The position numbers and the translations under genes were made by a program. 64,000 nt of DNA, taken from positions 112,318,999-112,382,998 of the forward strand of contig OW240918.1 of the NCBI GenBank assembly GCA_933207985.1, read 5' to 3'. A model generated the notes under the pieces. The model ran no database searches and was not told the origin of the DNA. It was given only the letters and a program-made list of their open reading frames with translations. This document shows positions 34,356 to 43,500 of the stretch, piece after piece. Within the stretch, counting starts at the first letter, position 1. Every line of letters begins with the position of its first letter. Source of the DNA: Pelobates cultripes (taxonomy: Eukaryota; Chordata; Amphibia; Anura; Pelobatidae).

Positions 34356-37319
34356 TCACTTTTTTTGTATCTTCTTCTTGCCAAATCTTTTCTTTTTGAT
34401 GCCTCTAGAATGTCGATCATTCATCCAGTTATCTCTATCTGATTCCCACTTGAGTTGCTTGACACTTGCATTGTCCCTATTGGCCACTGCGTTTATCCCA
34501 ATATTATTGAATTTTGAGCCAGAATTTTCATCCAAGATGTCTCCAAACTCCTCTGCAACGGCAAATACGTCCTCATTCTTTACCTTTCTCTTCTTTGCTT
34601 TCTGTGCCTCTGGTTTTTTATCCTCATCATTATCTGAAGGATCCATAAAAAGTCCACCAGATTCATCTTCAAAATCTTCCTCACACATACTGCCCAAAGA
34701 GACTTCTTCATCTTCAGCATCAACATCCCAATCGGAGTCAGAATTCTCTTCTTCTGTGGACTTCTTTCCAGTTTTCTTGTCTGGTTTGACATTACCAGCA
34801 AAATCAAGATCCGCAGGATCAGTGTTACCATTGTAAAAACTGTCCCCTTCAAATGTATCGAGAATCTGATCAAATTCATCGTCATCTACATCTTCTATGC
34901 TACCTTCGTCTTCATCTCGTTTAACCCTCTTTTGGTCTTTTGATACCCTTTTGAAGTATCTGTGAAAGAATACGTCATCTACAGGTATTTCCGTTTCTTC
35001 CTTTTCAAGAAACTCAGCACTGTTAACAAGTTGCCTCTGTTCAGTCATGTACAACTTCTTCTTTTGATGCATTAGATAGCCACGATTTTCTCCTACTTTT
35101 GGCAGTTTTGGATTACGATACACAAAACGATCCAAAAATCTCATCAGTGTGAAGTCTTGCAAAGGGTCACCTGTATATTGAACTGGATTTCCCTCCAAGA
35201 TGGTTTTTGCAAACAGGGCCACAGTTGGATGAAAATGATCAGAAAGTTTCCTGAGTTCCCAAAGACTGGTGTTATCGGCTCCACAAAATAATGGGTTTCT
35301 ATTAAGGGGATCATAACTATTGGCATTTTTTAAACCTTGGAGCGTTTGCTGGTGTATCCATGAACCAGCATTATCTTTCGTTGGAGATGTCAAGGTTTTC
35401 TTCTGTTCTTGCTCATCATCTTCCTCATCTGGTGCATCGCAGAAATGTTCTTCATCATCCTCTTCCCCGTTTTCTTGAAGCAGAACTTTCAAACCTGGTT
35501 TAAGTCTTATAACCTCTGAGATTAGATATAAGGCTCCACAGACAAAAGATGGCTTTTGACAACAGGTGATTTGTAACAGTCTCTTCACAAATGCCTTTAC
35601 TCGCCTCAGTACAACATCTGCTTTCATAGACTTGAAGAGAAGATTAAGAAACATGGTCTGCTTTGAACCCTGTGACAGGCCAGGATCCAGTAGCTTTTTG
35701 TACAGTGCTGCATAGTATCTATTTGACACTGTTTGTTGAGAGTCCATGACTTGAAAGAGCAACATGAGAATTTGCACCCCTGTATTAAAGTTGACAACAT
35801 GTACAATTTTGAAAAGTGTATCCAACTGCTCTTTAACTTTCTCACTCCCAATATTTGCATACGGATAAGCCCTGTTAACGCCGGTCAATAGACCCCGAAG
35901 GATTTTAGAATCAATATCCTTTTTTTTAATGCATGACTTGAAAAAACAAAAATACAACGTTATCAGTTGATTTGCCAAGTCGGCTTCTTCGTGTGAAAAC
36001 ATGATTTGGTTTAGAAAGCAGATTCCGTAATACTGCGCCTTTTCACTCACATTGGGGCGATGCAGCAGCCTTTCAATTTCTAAGCAAACAACTACTTTCA
36101 TGTTTGGATGCTTGTTAAGCAATACTTCGAGCAAATAGGAAGCTTTGGTGGCAATTCTGTATTGAGGATCACCTAGTTTATTAACCAGCAGTACTAGGAG
36201 AGTTTTCTCCTCTTCTGGCTTATTGCAGAGAAGCTCATGAGCCACATTCAATGCCTTCGCCTTGGTTGCAAACAAGGGGTCATGTGATAAGCCTTCCAGG
36301 ACTTTCACAAACTCCACTACTTGCTTCTTCAGCTGTTCTTCAAAATACCACAGTACGAGTCTCCGATCTCTTGCATCCCTGTTGCCGCTGGACATTTCTT
36401 CCAGCTTGTCAAAAGGATGATGTTCAAATGCAAAGAGTTTGCGGTTGTCAGGTAAAAGATCTGAGAGAAGCAGATCTTTAAAAGTGTCCAATGCCATTAG
36501 ATTCTGGCGTTTGCTACCCTTCTTCCTTAACATGTTCAGTAGGTTTTCCAATAATCGTACGGTGTGTATGGGTGCATCTTGAAGGAGTACTGTCATGGCT
36601 GCCATTCTATCAGGAATTGTGCCGGTAGATACCACAGTATTCATCCAAGCCGAGTTTGCTCCTTTCCGGTGTTCCTTCTTAGTTTTATACAGGACCACTT
36701 CATGTTCATACAGCTTTTCAGCCAAAGATTTATATTTGTTTACGTCTTCTGCATTTTGAGGCTGCGAACTATATTCTTTCGTGTACTCGTGGTCATACCA
36801 TTTTCCACCTGGTTTAATAAGTAATAGTGTCCTTTCAATAAGTTCAAATGTTGGCCGCCCTTTGCTTTTGGAGGCAGCGGACGTACTCGCTTCTTTCTTC
36901 TTAGCCTTTTTCTTTGCTTTTTTTTCGGACTCTTTATTTAATTCTGTGTCAGCTTCTGTTTTCTTACCTTTCTTTGGTTTGGTCTTCTCTGGGCCGGCCT
37001 GTGTCTCTTTCTCTTCCCCCACTGCTTCTGTCTCATCCTCCTTTGCTACAGCCATGGATAATTTGGGTAACCCCAACTTGTTAATGAAAGCCTGCAGTTC
37101 TCCATCTTCCAGATCATCAATGACACCCGCTTTCTTCCCACCATCCACCAACTCATCCACCTCCTCCAGACCTGCCAGCATGACGAAGTCATGCTTGGTG
37201 CCTCCTAAACGCAGCACCTCTTCCAGAGTGAAGTCTCCCTCCTGGCCACCTTCCTCCATGTCCCCGTCCTCCTCCATGTTCGCGGTTGCGGGGCTCTGCC
37301 CCAGGGTCGAGCTTTTCAT
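34356..37319 (-). CDS. cebpz: CEBPZ (Mak21/Noc1 family), single open exon
   Basis: A continuous 987-codon frame is colinear with vertebrate CEBPZ (about 1054 residues in human). An acidic N-tail leads to FTLEEVLRLGG, then a lysine-rich linker (about 110-150), a helical-repeat core, and the CBF/Mak21 domain at about 505-710 (VNFNTGVQILMLLFQVM, NPLFCGADNTSLWEL, HFHPTVALFAKTIL, LMRFLDRFVYRNP). An acidic insert lies at about 613-640, and an acidic then basic C-tail (NIGINAVANRDN, then KKKRFGKKK) ends it. The yeast counterpart Mak21/Noc1 acts in early 60S subunit assembly in the nucleolus; human CEBPZ was also described as a CCAAT-binding co-activator. The first ATG is at 37319; a second at 37277 has a stronger context (A at -3, G at +4) and could be used. 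No introns are present, although human CEBPZ has many. There is no disabling change, which suggests a functional gene. Confidence 0.93.
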   Translation of the reverse strand: MKSSTLGQSPATANMEEDGDMEEGGQEGDFTLEEVLRLGGTKHDFVMLAGLEEVDELVDGGKKAGVIDDLEDGELQAFINKLGLPKLSMAVAKEDETEAVGEEKETQAGPEKTKPKKGKKTEADTELNKESEKKAKKKAKKKEASTSAASKSKGRPTFELIERTLLLIKPGGKWYDHEYTKEYSSQPQNAEDVNKYKSLAEKLYEHEVVLYKTKKEHRKGANSAWMNTVVSTGTIPDRMAAMTVLLQDAPIHTVRLLENLLNMLRKKGSKRQNLMALDTFKDLLLSDLLPDNRKLFAFEHHPFDKLEEMSSGNRDARDRRLVLWYFEEQLKKQVVEFVKVLEGLSHDPLFATKAKALNVAHELLCNKPEEEKTLLVLLVNKLGDPQYRIATKASYLLEVLLNKHPNMKVVVCLEIERLLHRPNVSEKAQYYGICFLNQIMFSHEEADLANQLITLYFCFFKSCIKKKDIDSKILRGLLTGVNRAYPYANIGSEKVKEQLDTLFKIVHVVNFNTGVQILMLLFQVMDSQQTVSNRYYAALYKKLLDPGLSQGSKQTMFLNLLFKSMKADVVLRRVKAFVKRLLQITCCQKPSFVCGALYLISEVIRLKPGLKVLLQENGEEDDEEHFCDAPDEEDDEQEQKKTLTSPTKDNAGSWIHQQTLQGLKNANSYDPLNRNPLFCGADNTSLWELRKLSDHFHPTVALFAKTILEGNPVQYTGDPLQDFTLMRFLDRFVYRNPKLPKVGENRGYLMHQKKKLYMTEQRQLVNSAEFLEKEETEIPVDDVFFHRYFKRVSKDQKRVKRDEDEGSIEDVDDDEFDQILDTFEGDSFYNGNTDPADLDFAGNVKPDKKTGKKSTEEENSDSDWDVDAEDEEVSLGSMCEEDFEDESGGLFMDPSDNDEDKKPEAQKAKKRKVKNEDVFAVAEEFGDILDENSGSKFNNIGINAVANRDNASVKQLKWESDRDNWMNDRHSRGIKKKRFGKKKIQKK

Positions 37320-37383
37320 GCTGCGCTGGCTGTGCTGGCGGTGCACAGGGACTCGCTGTCTGGGACTGACCCGAGAGAAGACC

Positions 37384-37416
37384 CACGTGTGTCTCGCGAC
37401 CTGTGAAGCCGGAAGT
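37384..37416 (-). promoter_or_regulatory. CEBPZ promoter motifs
   Basis: Within 100 bases upstream of the CEBPZ start lie an E-box CACGTG (37384-37389, MYC/MAX/USF type), TCTCGCGA (37392-37399, half of the TCTCGCGAGA element) and CCGGAAGT (37409-37416, ETS/GABP type). The stretch is CpG-rich and lacks a TATA box. The motifs are seen directly; their use is inference. Confidence 0.6.
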
Positions 37417-37419
37417 AGC

Positions 37420-37975
37420 TAGGTCCTGCCCGCACCGTGCATGGCCGAACCTGCTTCTCCATGGCAGAGTAGTGTAACATTGCTCTAGTGGGCAAACAGA
37501 CCCCGTGTAACGTTACTGCCTGCAACCATCACCTGATAAAAAATTATTTGTCTCTATTTCAGTGTATTATGTGGGTTTATTATCAATCTGTTCTATGGCC
37601 TGACAGGACCTGAGTGTAAAGGTCACAGTGCTAATAGGAACGCCTATAGGAAATGCACCCTTACTGAAAGTATGTCTGACTTGGCAGCAGTGAGAAATGG
37701 CTATAATGTCATTATGAATCACCAGGGATACTTTCTGACTTTATACCATTTATAAATGGGACAGGATGGCTGTAACACACCTGAACCGTGAATTGTTATC
37801 ATGATAAATATTATTAATTTAATGATAACTGCTCTACACATTGGGATAATTCACTGATTTAGCGTCTGACACTCAGACAGAGGATTATTCAGTTTATGTA
37901 TTTTTGTTTCTGTTTACCACGCTTCCCATAATGTTCCCAGCTGGCTGGCCGAGCATCATAGGAAACGTTGTTCAT
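37420..37975. other. Intergenic, no gene seen
   Basis: AT-rich sequence between the CEBPZ promoter and the minisatellite. No feature recognised. Confidence 0.5.
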
Positions 37976-37980
37976 GTAGT

Positions 37981-38849
37981 GCCATAGGTTATATATCCCT
38001 GCCATAGGTTATATATATATCCCTGCCATAGGTTATATCTATCTATCCCTGCCATAGGTTATATATCTATCTATCCCTGCCATAGGTTATATATATCTAT
38101 CTATCCCTGCCATAGGTTATATATATATCCCTGCCATAGGTTATATATATCTATCCCTGCCATAGATTATATATATCTATCCTTGCCATAGATTATATAT
38201 ATATCCCTGCCATAGGTAATATCTATCTATCTAGCCCTGCCATAGGTTATATCTATCTATCTATCTATCTATCCCTGCCATAGGTTATATATATATCCCT
38301 GCCATAGGTTATATATATATCCCTGCCATAGGTTATATCTATCTATCCCTGCCATAGGTTATATCTATCTATCCCTGCCATAGGTTATATATCTATCTAT
38401 CTATCCCTGCCATAGGTTATATATATCTATCTATCTATCTATCTATCCCTGCCATAGGTTTTATATATATATATCCCTGCCATAGATTATATATATCTAT
38501 CCTTGCCATAGATTATATATATATCCCTGCCATAGGTAATATATATCTATCTAGCCCTGCCATAGGTTATATATATCTATCTATCTATCCCTGCCATAGG
38601 TTATATATATATCCCTGCCATAGGTTATATATATATATATATATCCCTGCCATAGGTTATATATCTATCTATCTATCCCTGCCATAGGTTATATATATAT
38701 CCCTGCCATAGGTTATATATATATATATATATCTATCCCTGCCATAGGTTATATATATATCCCTGCCATAGGTTATATATATATATATATCCCTGCCATA
38801 GGTTATATATCTATCTATCTATCTATCCCTGCCATAGGTTATATATAGC
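37981..38849. repeat. Compound minisatellite, about 31 units
   Basis: Each unit has a fixed core CCCTGCCATAGGTTATAT followed by a variable TATA or ATCT run. About 31 cores were counted. Variant cores (CCTTGCCATAGAT, then CATAGGTAAT, then AGCCCTGCC) recur in the same order near 38180-38245 and 38500-38560, giving a higher-order period of about 320 bp. It lies between the CEBPZ and RRN3 promoters. Confidence 0.95.
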
Positions 38850-39054
38850 TTAGACCAGAGCTTCCCTTCCCCTGCATGAGAGGAGCATGTCAGGGTTTGA
38901 AGTACCCCTGCCTCCCCTCCTCTAAAATAAATAAATCTATAAATAAAAACTATTTTTTAAACATAACATATTGAGCTGCTGTGGGAGCTGGTACCTCCAA
39001 CATGGCGGCAGCGCCCTGCCAGTTACGTCACACGGCTTCCTGCGCACAGCACTG

Positions 39055-39384
39055 ACCCACTTCCGGTGTTCTATCAAATTTCCCTACCCCGTTAGAAAAC
39101 CCTACCCTCGTCACTTCCGGTGACGAAGCCGCACCGGAAGTGACGTTGGGACGGGGGTGTGCGCAGGCGCACACCACCTAGGTAGGGACTTTGAACAGCG
39201 AGGAGTCGCATAAAGGCGCAGTGCGCACGCGCGCCAAACTACTCCCGTCGGAGGTACAGCGCGCGTGCGCACTTGGGGACAGGGAGCGCTTCACAGACAC
39301 CGCGCATGCGCACTATAGGGGTAGGGAAATCTGATGGCGATTAAGCCCTTTGAAATCTCCCTACCCCTATACTGCGCATGCGCG
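39055..39384 (+). promoter_or_regulatory. CpG-rich block with ETS and NRF1-type motifs (candidate RRN3 promoter)
   Basis: Three ETS-type motifs lie at 39059-39066, 39113-39120 (both ACTTCCGG) and 39134-39145 (CCGGAAGTGACG). NRF1-like palindromes GCGCATGCGC lie at 39302-39311 and 39374-39383, with related GCGCAGGCGC at 39161 and GCGCGTGCGCAC at 39260. The segments 39302-39332 and 39353-39383 are nearly perfect inverted copies. The block is TATA-less and lies about 0.8-1.1 kb before the first placed RRN3 exon, as expected for a housekeeping start. A repeat origin for part of it cannot be excluded. Confidence 0.55.
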
Positions 39385-39534
39385 GACTGGACTCTGATCG
39401 TCTGAATAAAGCCTCTCCCTGCTCCCAACACACTCAGCCATCCAAGGGGAGGGGGTACTATATTAGGGGGGGTTTCAGTGCATTATATTGGATAGTGGGG
39501 GGTTTTCTACATTATTGTATGGGGGGTCTGCGCT

Positions 39535-39634
39535 NNNNNNNNNNNNNNNNNNNNNNNNNNNNNNNNNNNNNNNNNNNNNNNNNNNNNNNNNNNNNNNNNN
39601 NNNNNNNNNNNNNNNNNNNNNNNNNNNNNNNNNN
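39535..39634. other. Assembly gap (100 N)
   Basis: Unknown bases next to the likely RRN3 promoter. The missing first coding exon may lie in or beside it. Confidence 1.
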
Positions 39635-40177
39635 TAGTCTGGGAATCATTGGCGTTATAATTCAGCAACATCTGGAGGGCTAGAGTTTGGAGAACCCTGC
39701 ACTAGAATAATGATGTTGATCTGGTTTGAGGCAGACACTCAAAGCACCATAATCACTAAAGCTCACTGTAGTGGTCATGGTGCCAGGGAAGTCCCGGTGC
39801 CGTCCCACGGTAAGTTGTCAAACTATTTTAGTCCCGGTCCCCCATGCAGGCGAATCAGGATTGTTCTCCAGAGACTTTTTTCATATTGCCCAAGAAATGT
39901 GCAAAATATATTAAATGCAGGTGTTAGGTGCAATATTTATTTTAAATAGTTTAATTTCTTTCTCCGTGTAGTATTCCTTTAAATTCCCTGCTTATCTCCA
40001 TTTGTGCCCCCCTTTGCTTCCTACGTCTTGGTCTCCCATCCTTTAAAATGTCATGTTCTCTCATTATCCATCAGTTCCAACTTTTCCAAGTTTGCTTCCT
40101 ATGTATGTAACCCATTGTGCTTATATTTAGGCATTGTATAATGTATTACATTTCAATAGTTTACTTTCTTCCCCAAG
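39635..40177. other. No exon placed
   Basis: Sequence right after the gap contains the end of a hAT-like MITE (AGAACCCTGCACTAG near 39692). No RRN3 first exon was recognised here. Confidence 0.45.
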
Positions 40178-40284
40178 CAAGTGTCAAGATGCTGTGTGAA
40201 AGTGATGACTTTTTGAACTCTCCACCCAAGAAAACTGTGAGGTTTGGTGGGAAAGTAACAGAAGTCTTGTCCAACTATTCACAG
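40178..40284 (+). CDS. rrn3: RRN3 exon (contains Ser44 region)
   Basis: Follows CTTCCCCAAG and ends before GTAAAA at a codon boundary. It encodes SVKMLCESDDFLNSPPKKTV onward; the serine of NSPPKK equals human Ser44. The acceptor could instead be at 40181. Confidence 0.88.
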
Positions 40285-40500
40285 GTAAAATATATTTATT
40301 TTGCAAAATAAGGGCAGAAAATGTCAAAGAATTGGTGTAATATTTTAACTTAAAGGTTGACATCGAATTAGGTGGTTGGCCATGTACCTTTCCAATAAAT
40401 CTATTTTATAACTTTGTAGAGGGTTTTGTGAACTGAAAGCGTAATAATTACTGCCACAGTTGGTGAACATGCTTACAATTCAATTGACAATGTCTTGTGT

Positions 40501-40540
<40 letters not shown>

Positions 40541-43500
40541 TTGTAGATATTTGGCACTGGTAACTGTGTTAAAGGATCACTATAGTGTCAGGAAAACAAA
40601 CCTGTTTTCCTGACACTAGAGTGCCCTAAGGGTGCCCCCACCCTCAGGTCCCCCCTCCCGTGGCGCTGAAGGGGTTAAAACCCCTTTAGCAGCTTACCTT
40701 AATCCAGTGCCGGGCTCCCTCGGCGCTGGTGACCTCTCCTCCCACTCCGACGTCAGCTCCCGAGTGGAGCGGAATGCGCATGTTCACGCATTCCAACAGT
40801 CCATAGGAAAGCATTTCTCAATGCTTTCCTATGGACGTTCTGCACGCTGGGTGCGAATTTAGCATCCAGCATCGCAGATGCGCCTCTAGCAGCTGTCAGG
40901 AAGAAAGCCACTAGAGGTTGGATTAACCCTGCTATGGAATTTGTTGGCGCTATATAAATAATAATAATAATAATAATAATGTAAACATAGCAGTTTCTCT
41001 GAAACTGAAGGGTTAAAACCTGAGGGACCTGGCACCCAGACCACTTCATTGAGCTGAAGTGGTCTGGGTGACTATAGTGTCCCTTTAAAGCATTTTATGG
41101 GTGCACCTTTGCACTTCATAGTTGAATACATTTAACAGTGGATAAACTGCAAAGCATGCTGGAATGTGTGCGCATGCTCATGGAACACGCAGATTTCAAA
41201 AGCAAAATGCTGCATTTGACATTTAGCTACACATATAATAAGTCTTCATTCTCCATAAACCTTATCATGTTATGATGTATGGAAAACAGTACGAGCTCTG
41301 GGTACTTCCATCTTGGATGCAGGATAGAGGTAGAATGTTATCTTTGCTGAGGGGATCTCAATGTTTACTTGATTAGAAAAGCTTCCCTCTTCACACTGTT
41401 ATAAGATTAACAGAATCGTATTGGCTAAGAGTATCATGTGCCACTTAAAATGGCTCATTGAATCCACAGCTCTGTCTTGCCACGGCAACCTAGAAATGGG
41501 ACCCAGTGTCCTTAAGAATTGTTTACCTGTACGCAGGCAGCAGTCATGAGAGTTCAGAGATCTCTCCTTACCAGGCTTATTATCTGCAAAGGAATGGACT
41601 TTTCCTGTCCGCTGCAGCTTAAAAACAGTTTCCAGGCTCCCTTACTGACTCTCACATGCAATCACATCAATCGGAGCATGGAGCGACAGCCTGGGACAGT
41701 GCTGCACAGCTTATCATGTCTTCTTCCAGACTCCCTCCTCACCAACAGGTACACAGCAGGAGATGAAAGGGAGAATAACTGAATTGTAAATGTTTGTGTG
41801 TGAGGGTTGGGATAGTTTGGTATATTTGTAATTGTTTACGTAGAAAAATGTTAGTAACTAGGTGTGCGTTAAAGACAGGTTGCATTGTGTGACTTTGTCA
41901 CTAGGTGAATTACTGTGAGTTCGGTAGTTGCTGATTTCCTTTTTGTCACTAGGTGAATTAATGTGAGTTCGGTAGTTGCTGATATCCTTTTTGTCACTAG
42001 GTGAATTACTGTGAGTTCGGTAGTTGCTGATATCCTTTTTGTCACTAGGTGAATTACTGTGAGTTCAGTAGTTGCTGATATCCTTTTTGTCACTAGTTGA
42101 ATTACTGGGAGTTCGGTAGTTGCTGATATCCTTTTTGTCACTAGGTGAATTACTGTGAGTTCAGTAGTTGCTGATATCCTTTTTGTCACTAGGTGAATTA
42201 CTGTGAGTTCAGTAGTTGCTGATATCCTTTTTGTCACTAGGTGAATTACTGTTAGTTCAGTAGTTGCTGATATCCTTTTTGTCACTAGGTGAATTACTAG
42301 GAGTTCGGTAGTTGCTGATATCCTTTTTGTCACTAGGTGAATTACTGGGAGTTCAGTAGTTGCTGATATCCTTTTTGTCACTAGGTGAATTACTGTGAGT
42401 TCGGTAGTTGCTGATATCCTTTTTGTCACTAGGTGAATTACTGAGTTCAGTAGTTGCTGATATCCTTTTTGTCACTAGGTGAATTACTGTGAGTTCGGTA
42501 GTTGCTGATATCCTTTTTGTCACTAGGTGAATTACTGAGTTCAGTAGTTGCTGATATCCTTTTTGTCACTAGGTGAATTACTGTGAGTTCGGTAGTTGCT
42601 GATATTCTTTTTGTCACTAGGTGAATTACTGGGAGTTCGGTAGTTGCTGATTTCCTTTTTGTCACTAGGTGAATTACTGTGAGTTCGGTAGTTGCTGATA
42701 TCCTTTTTGTCACTAGGTGAATTACTGGGAGTTCGGTAGTTGCTGATATCCTTTTTGTCACTAGGTGAATTACTGTTAGTTCAGTAGTTGCTGATATCCT
42801 TTTGTCACTAGGTGAATTACTGTTAGTTCAGTAGTTGCTGATATCCTTTTTGTCACTAGGTGAATTACTGTGAGTTCAGTAGTTGCTGATATCCTTTTTG
42901 TCACTAGGTGAATTACTGTTAGTTCAGTAGTTGCTGATATCCTTTTTGTCACTAGGTGAATTACTGTGAGTTCAGTAGTTGCTGATATCCTTTTTGTCAC
43001 TAGGTGAATTACTGTGAGTTCAGTAGTTGCTGATATCCTTTTTGTCACTAGGTGAATTACTGTGAGTTCAGTAGTTGCTGATATCCTTTTTGTCACTAGG
43101 TGAATTACTGTTAGTTCAGTAGTTGCTGATATCCTTTTTGTCACTAGGTGAATTACTGTGAGTTCGTAGTTGCTGATATCCTTTTTGTCACTAGGTGAAT
43201 TACTGTGAGTTCAGTAGTTGCTGATATCCTTTTTGTCACTAGGTGAATTACTGTGAGTTCGGTAGTTGCTGATATCCTTTTTGTCACTAGGTGAATTACT
43301 GAGTTCAGTAGTTGCTGATATCCTTTTTGTCACTAGGTGAATTACTATGAGACAGTGCTTTTAAATTTACGTTGTTAGTCATAGAATCTAGGAGATGTCG
43401 AAGTGAACTTCAGACATTGGATTAAAATAATTGTGTTCAACAACATCTGAGCAGTCACAAGCTTAATTTTTTCTTTTGTAGAATAATGCACTGGATTTAT

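Noticed and set aside
37317..37346. Extension of CEBPZ to a start at 37346
   Set aside because: The codon there is GTG, not ATG; nuclear vertebrate genes rarely start so, and the first ATG is at 37319.
34378..37422. Plus-strand serine-rich frames up to 213 codons
   Set aside because: They are shadows of the CEBPZ coding sequence on the opposite strand.
37981..38849. Regular repeat and spacer pattern suggesting a CRISPR array
   Set aside because: The spacers are TA/ATCT runs of changing length, not unique sequences, and this is vertebrate DNA.
39002..39052. ATG GCG GCA start resembling the RRN3 N-terminus (MAA)
   Set aside because: The frame stops after 17 codons and no good splice donor falls inside it; similarity is limited to three residues.
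41869..43144. Long minus-strand frames of a 16-residue repeat
   Set aside because: They follow from a 48-bp intronic minisatellite whose unit is a multiple of three; there is no promoter, splice logic or domain.
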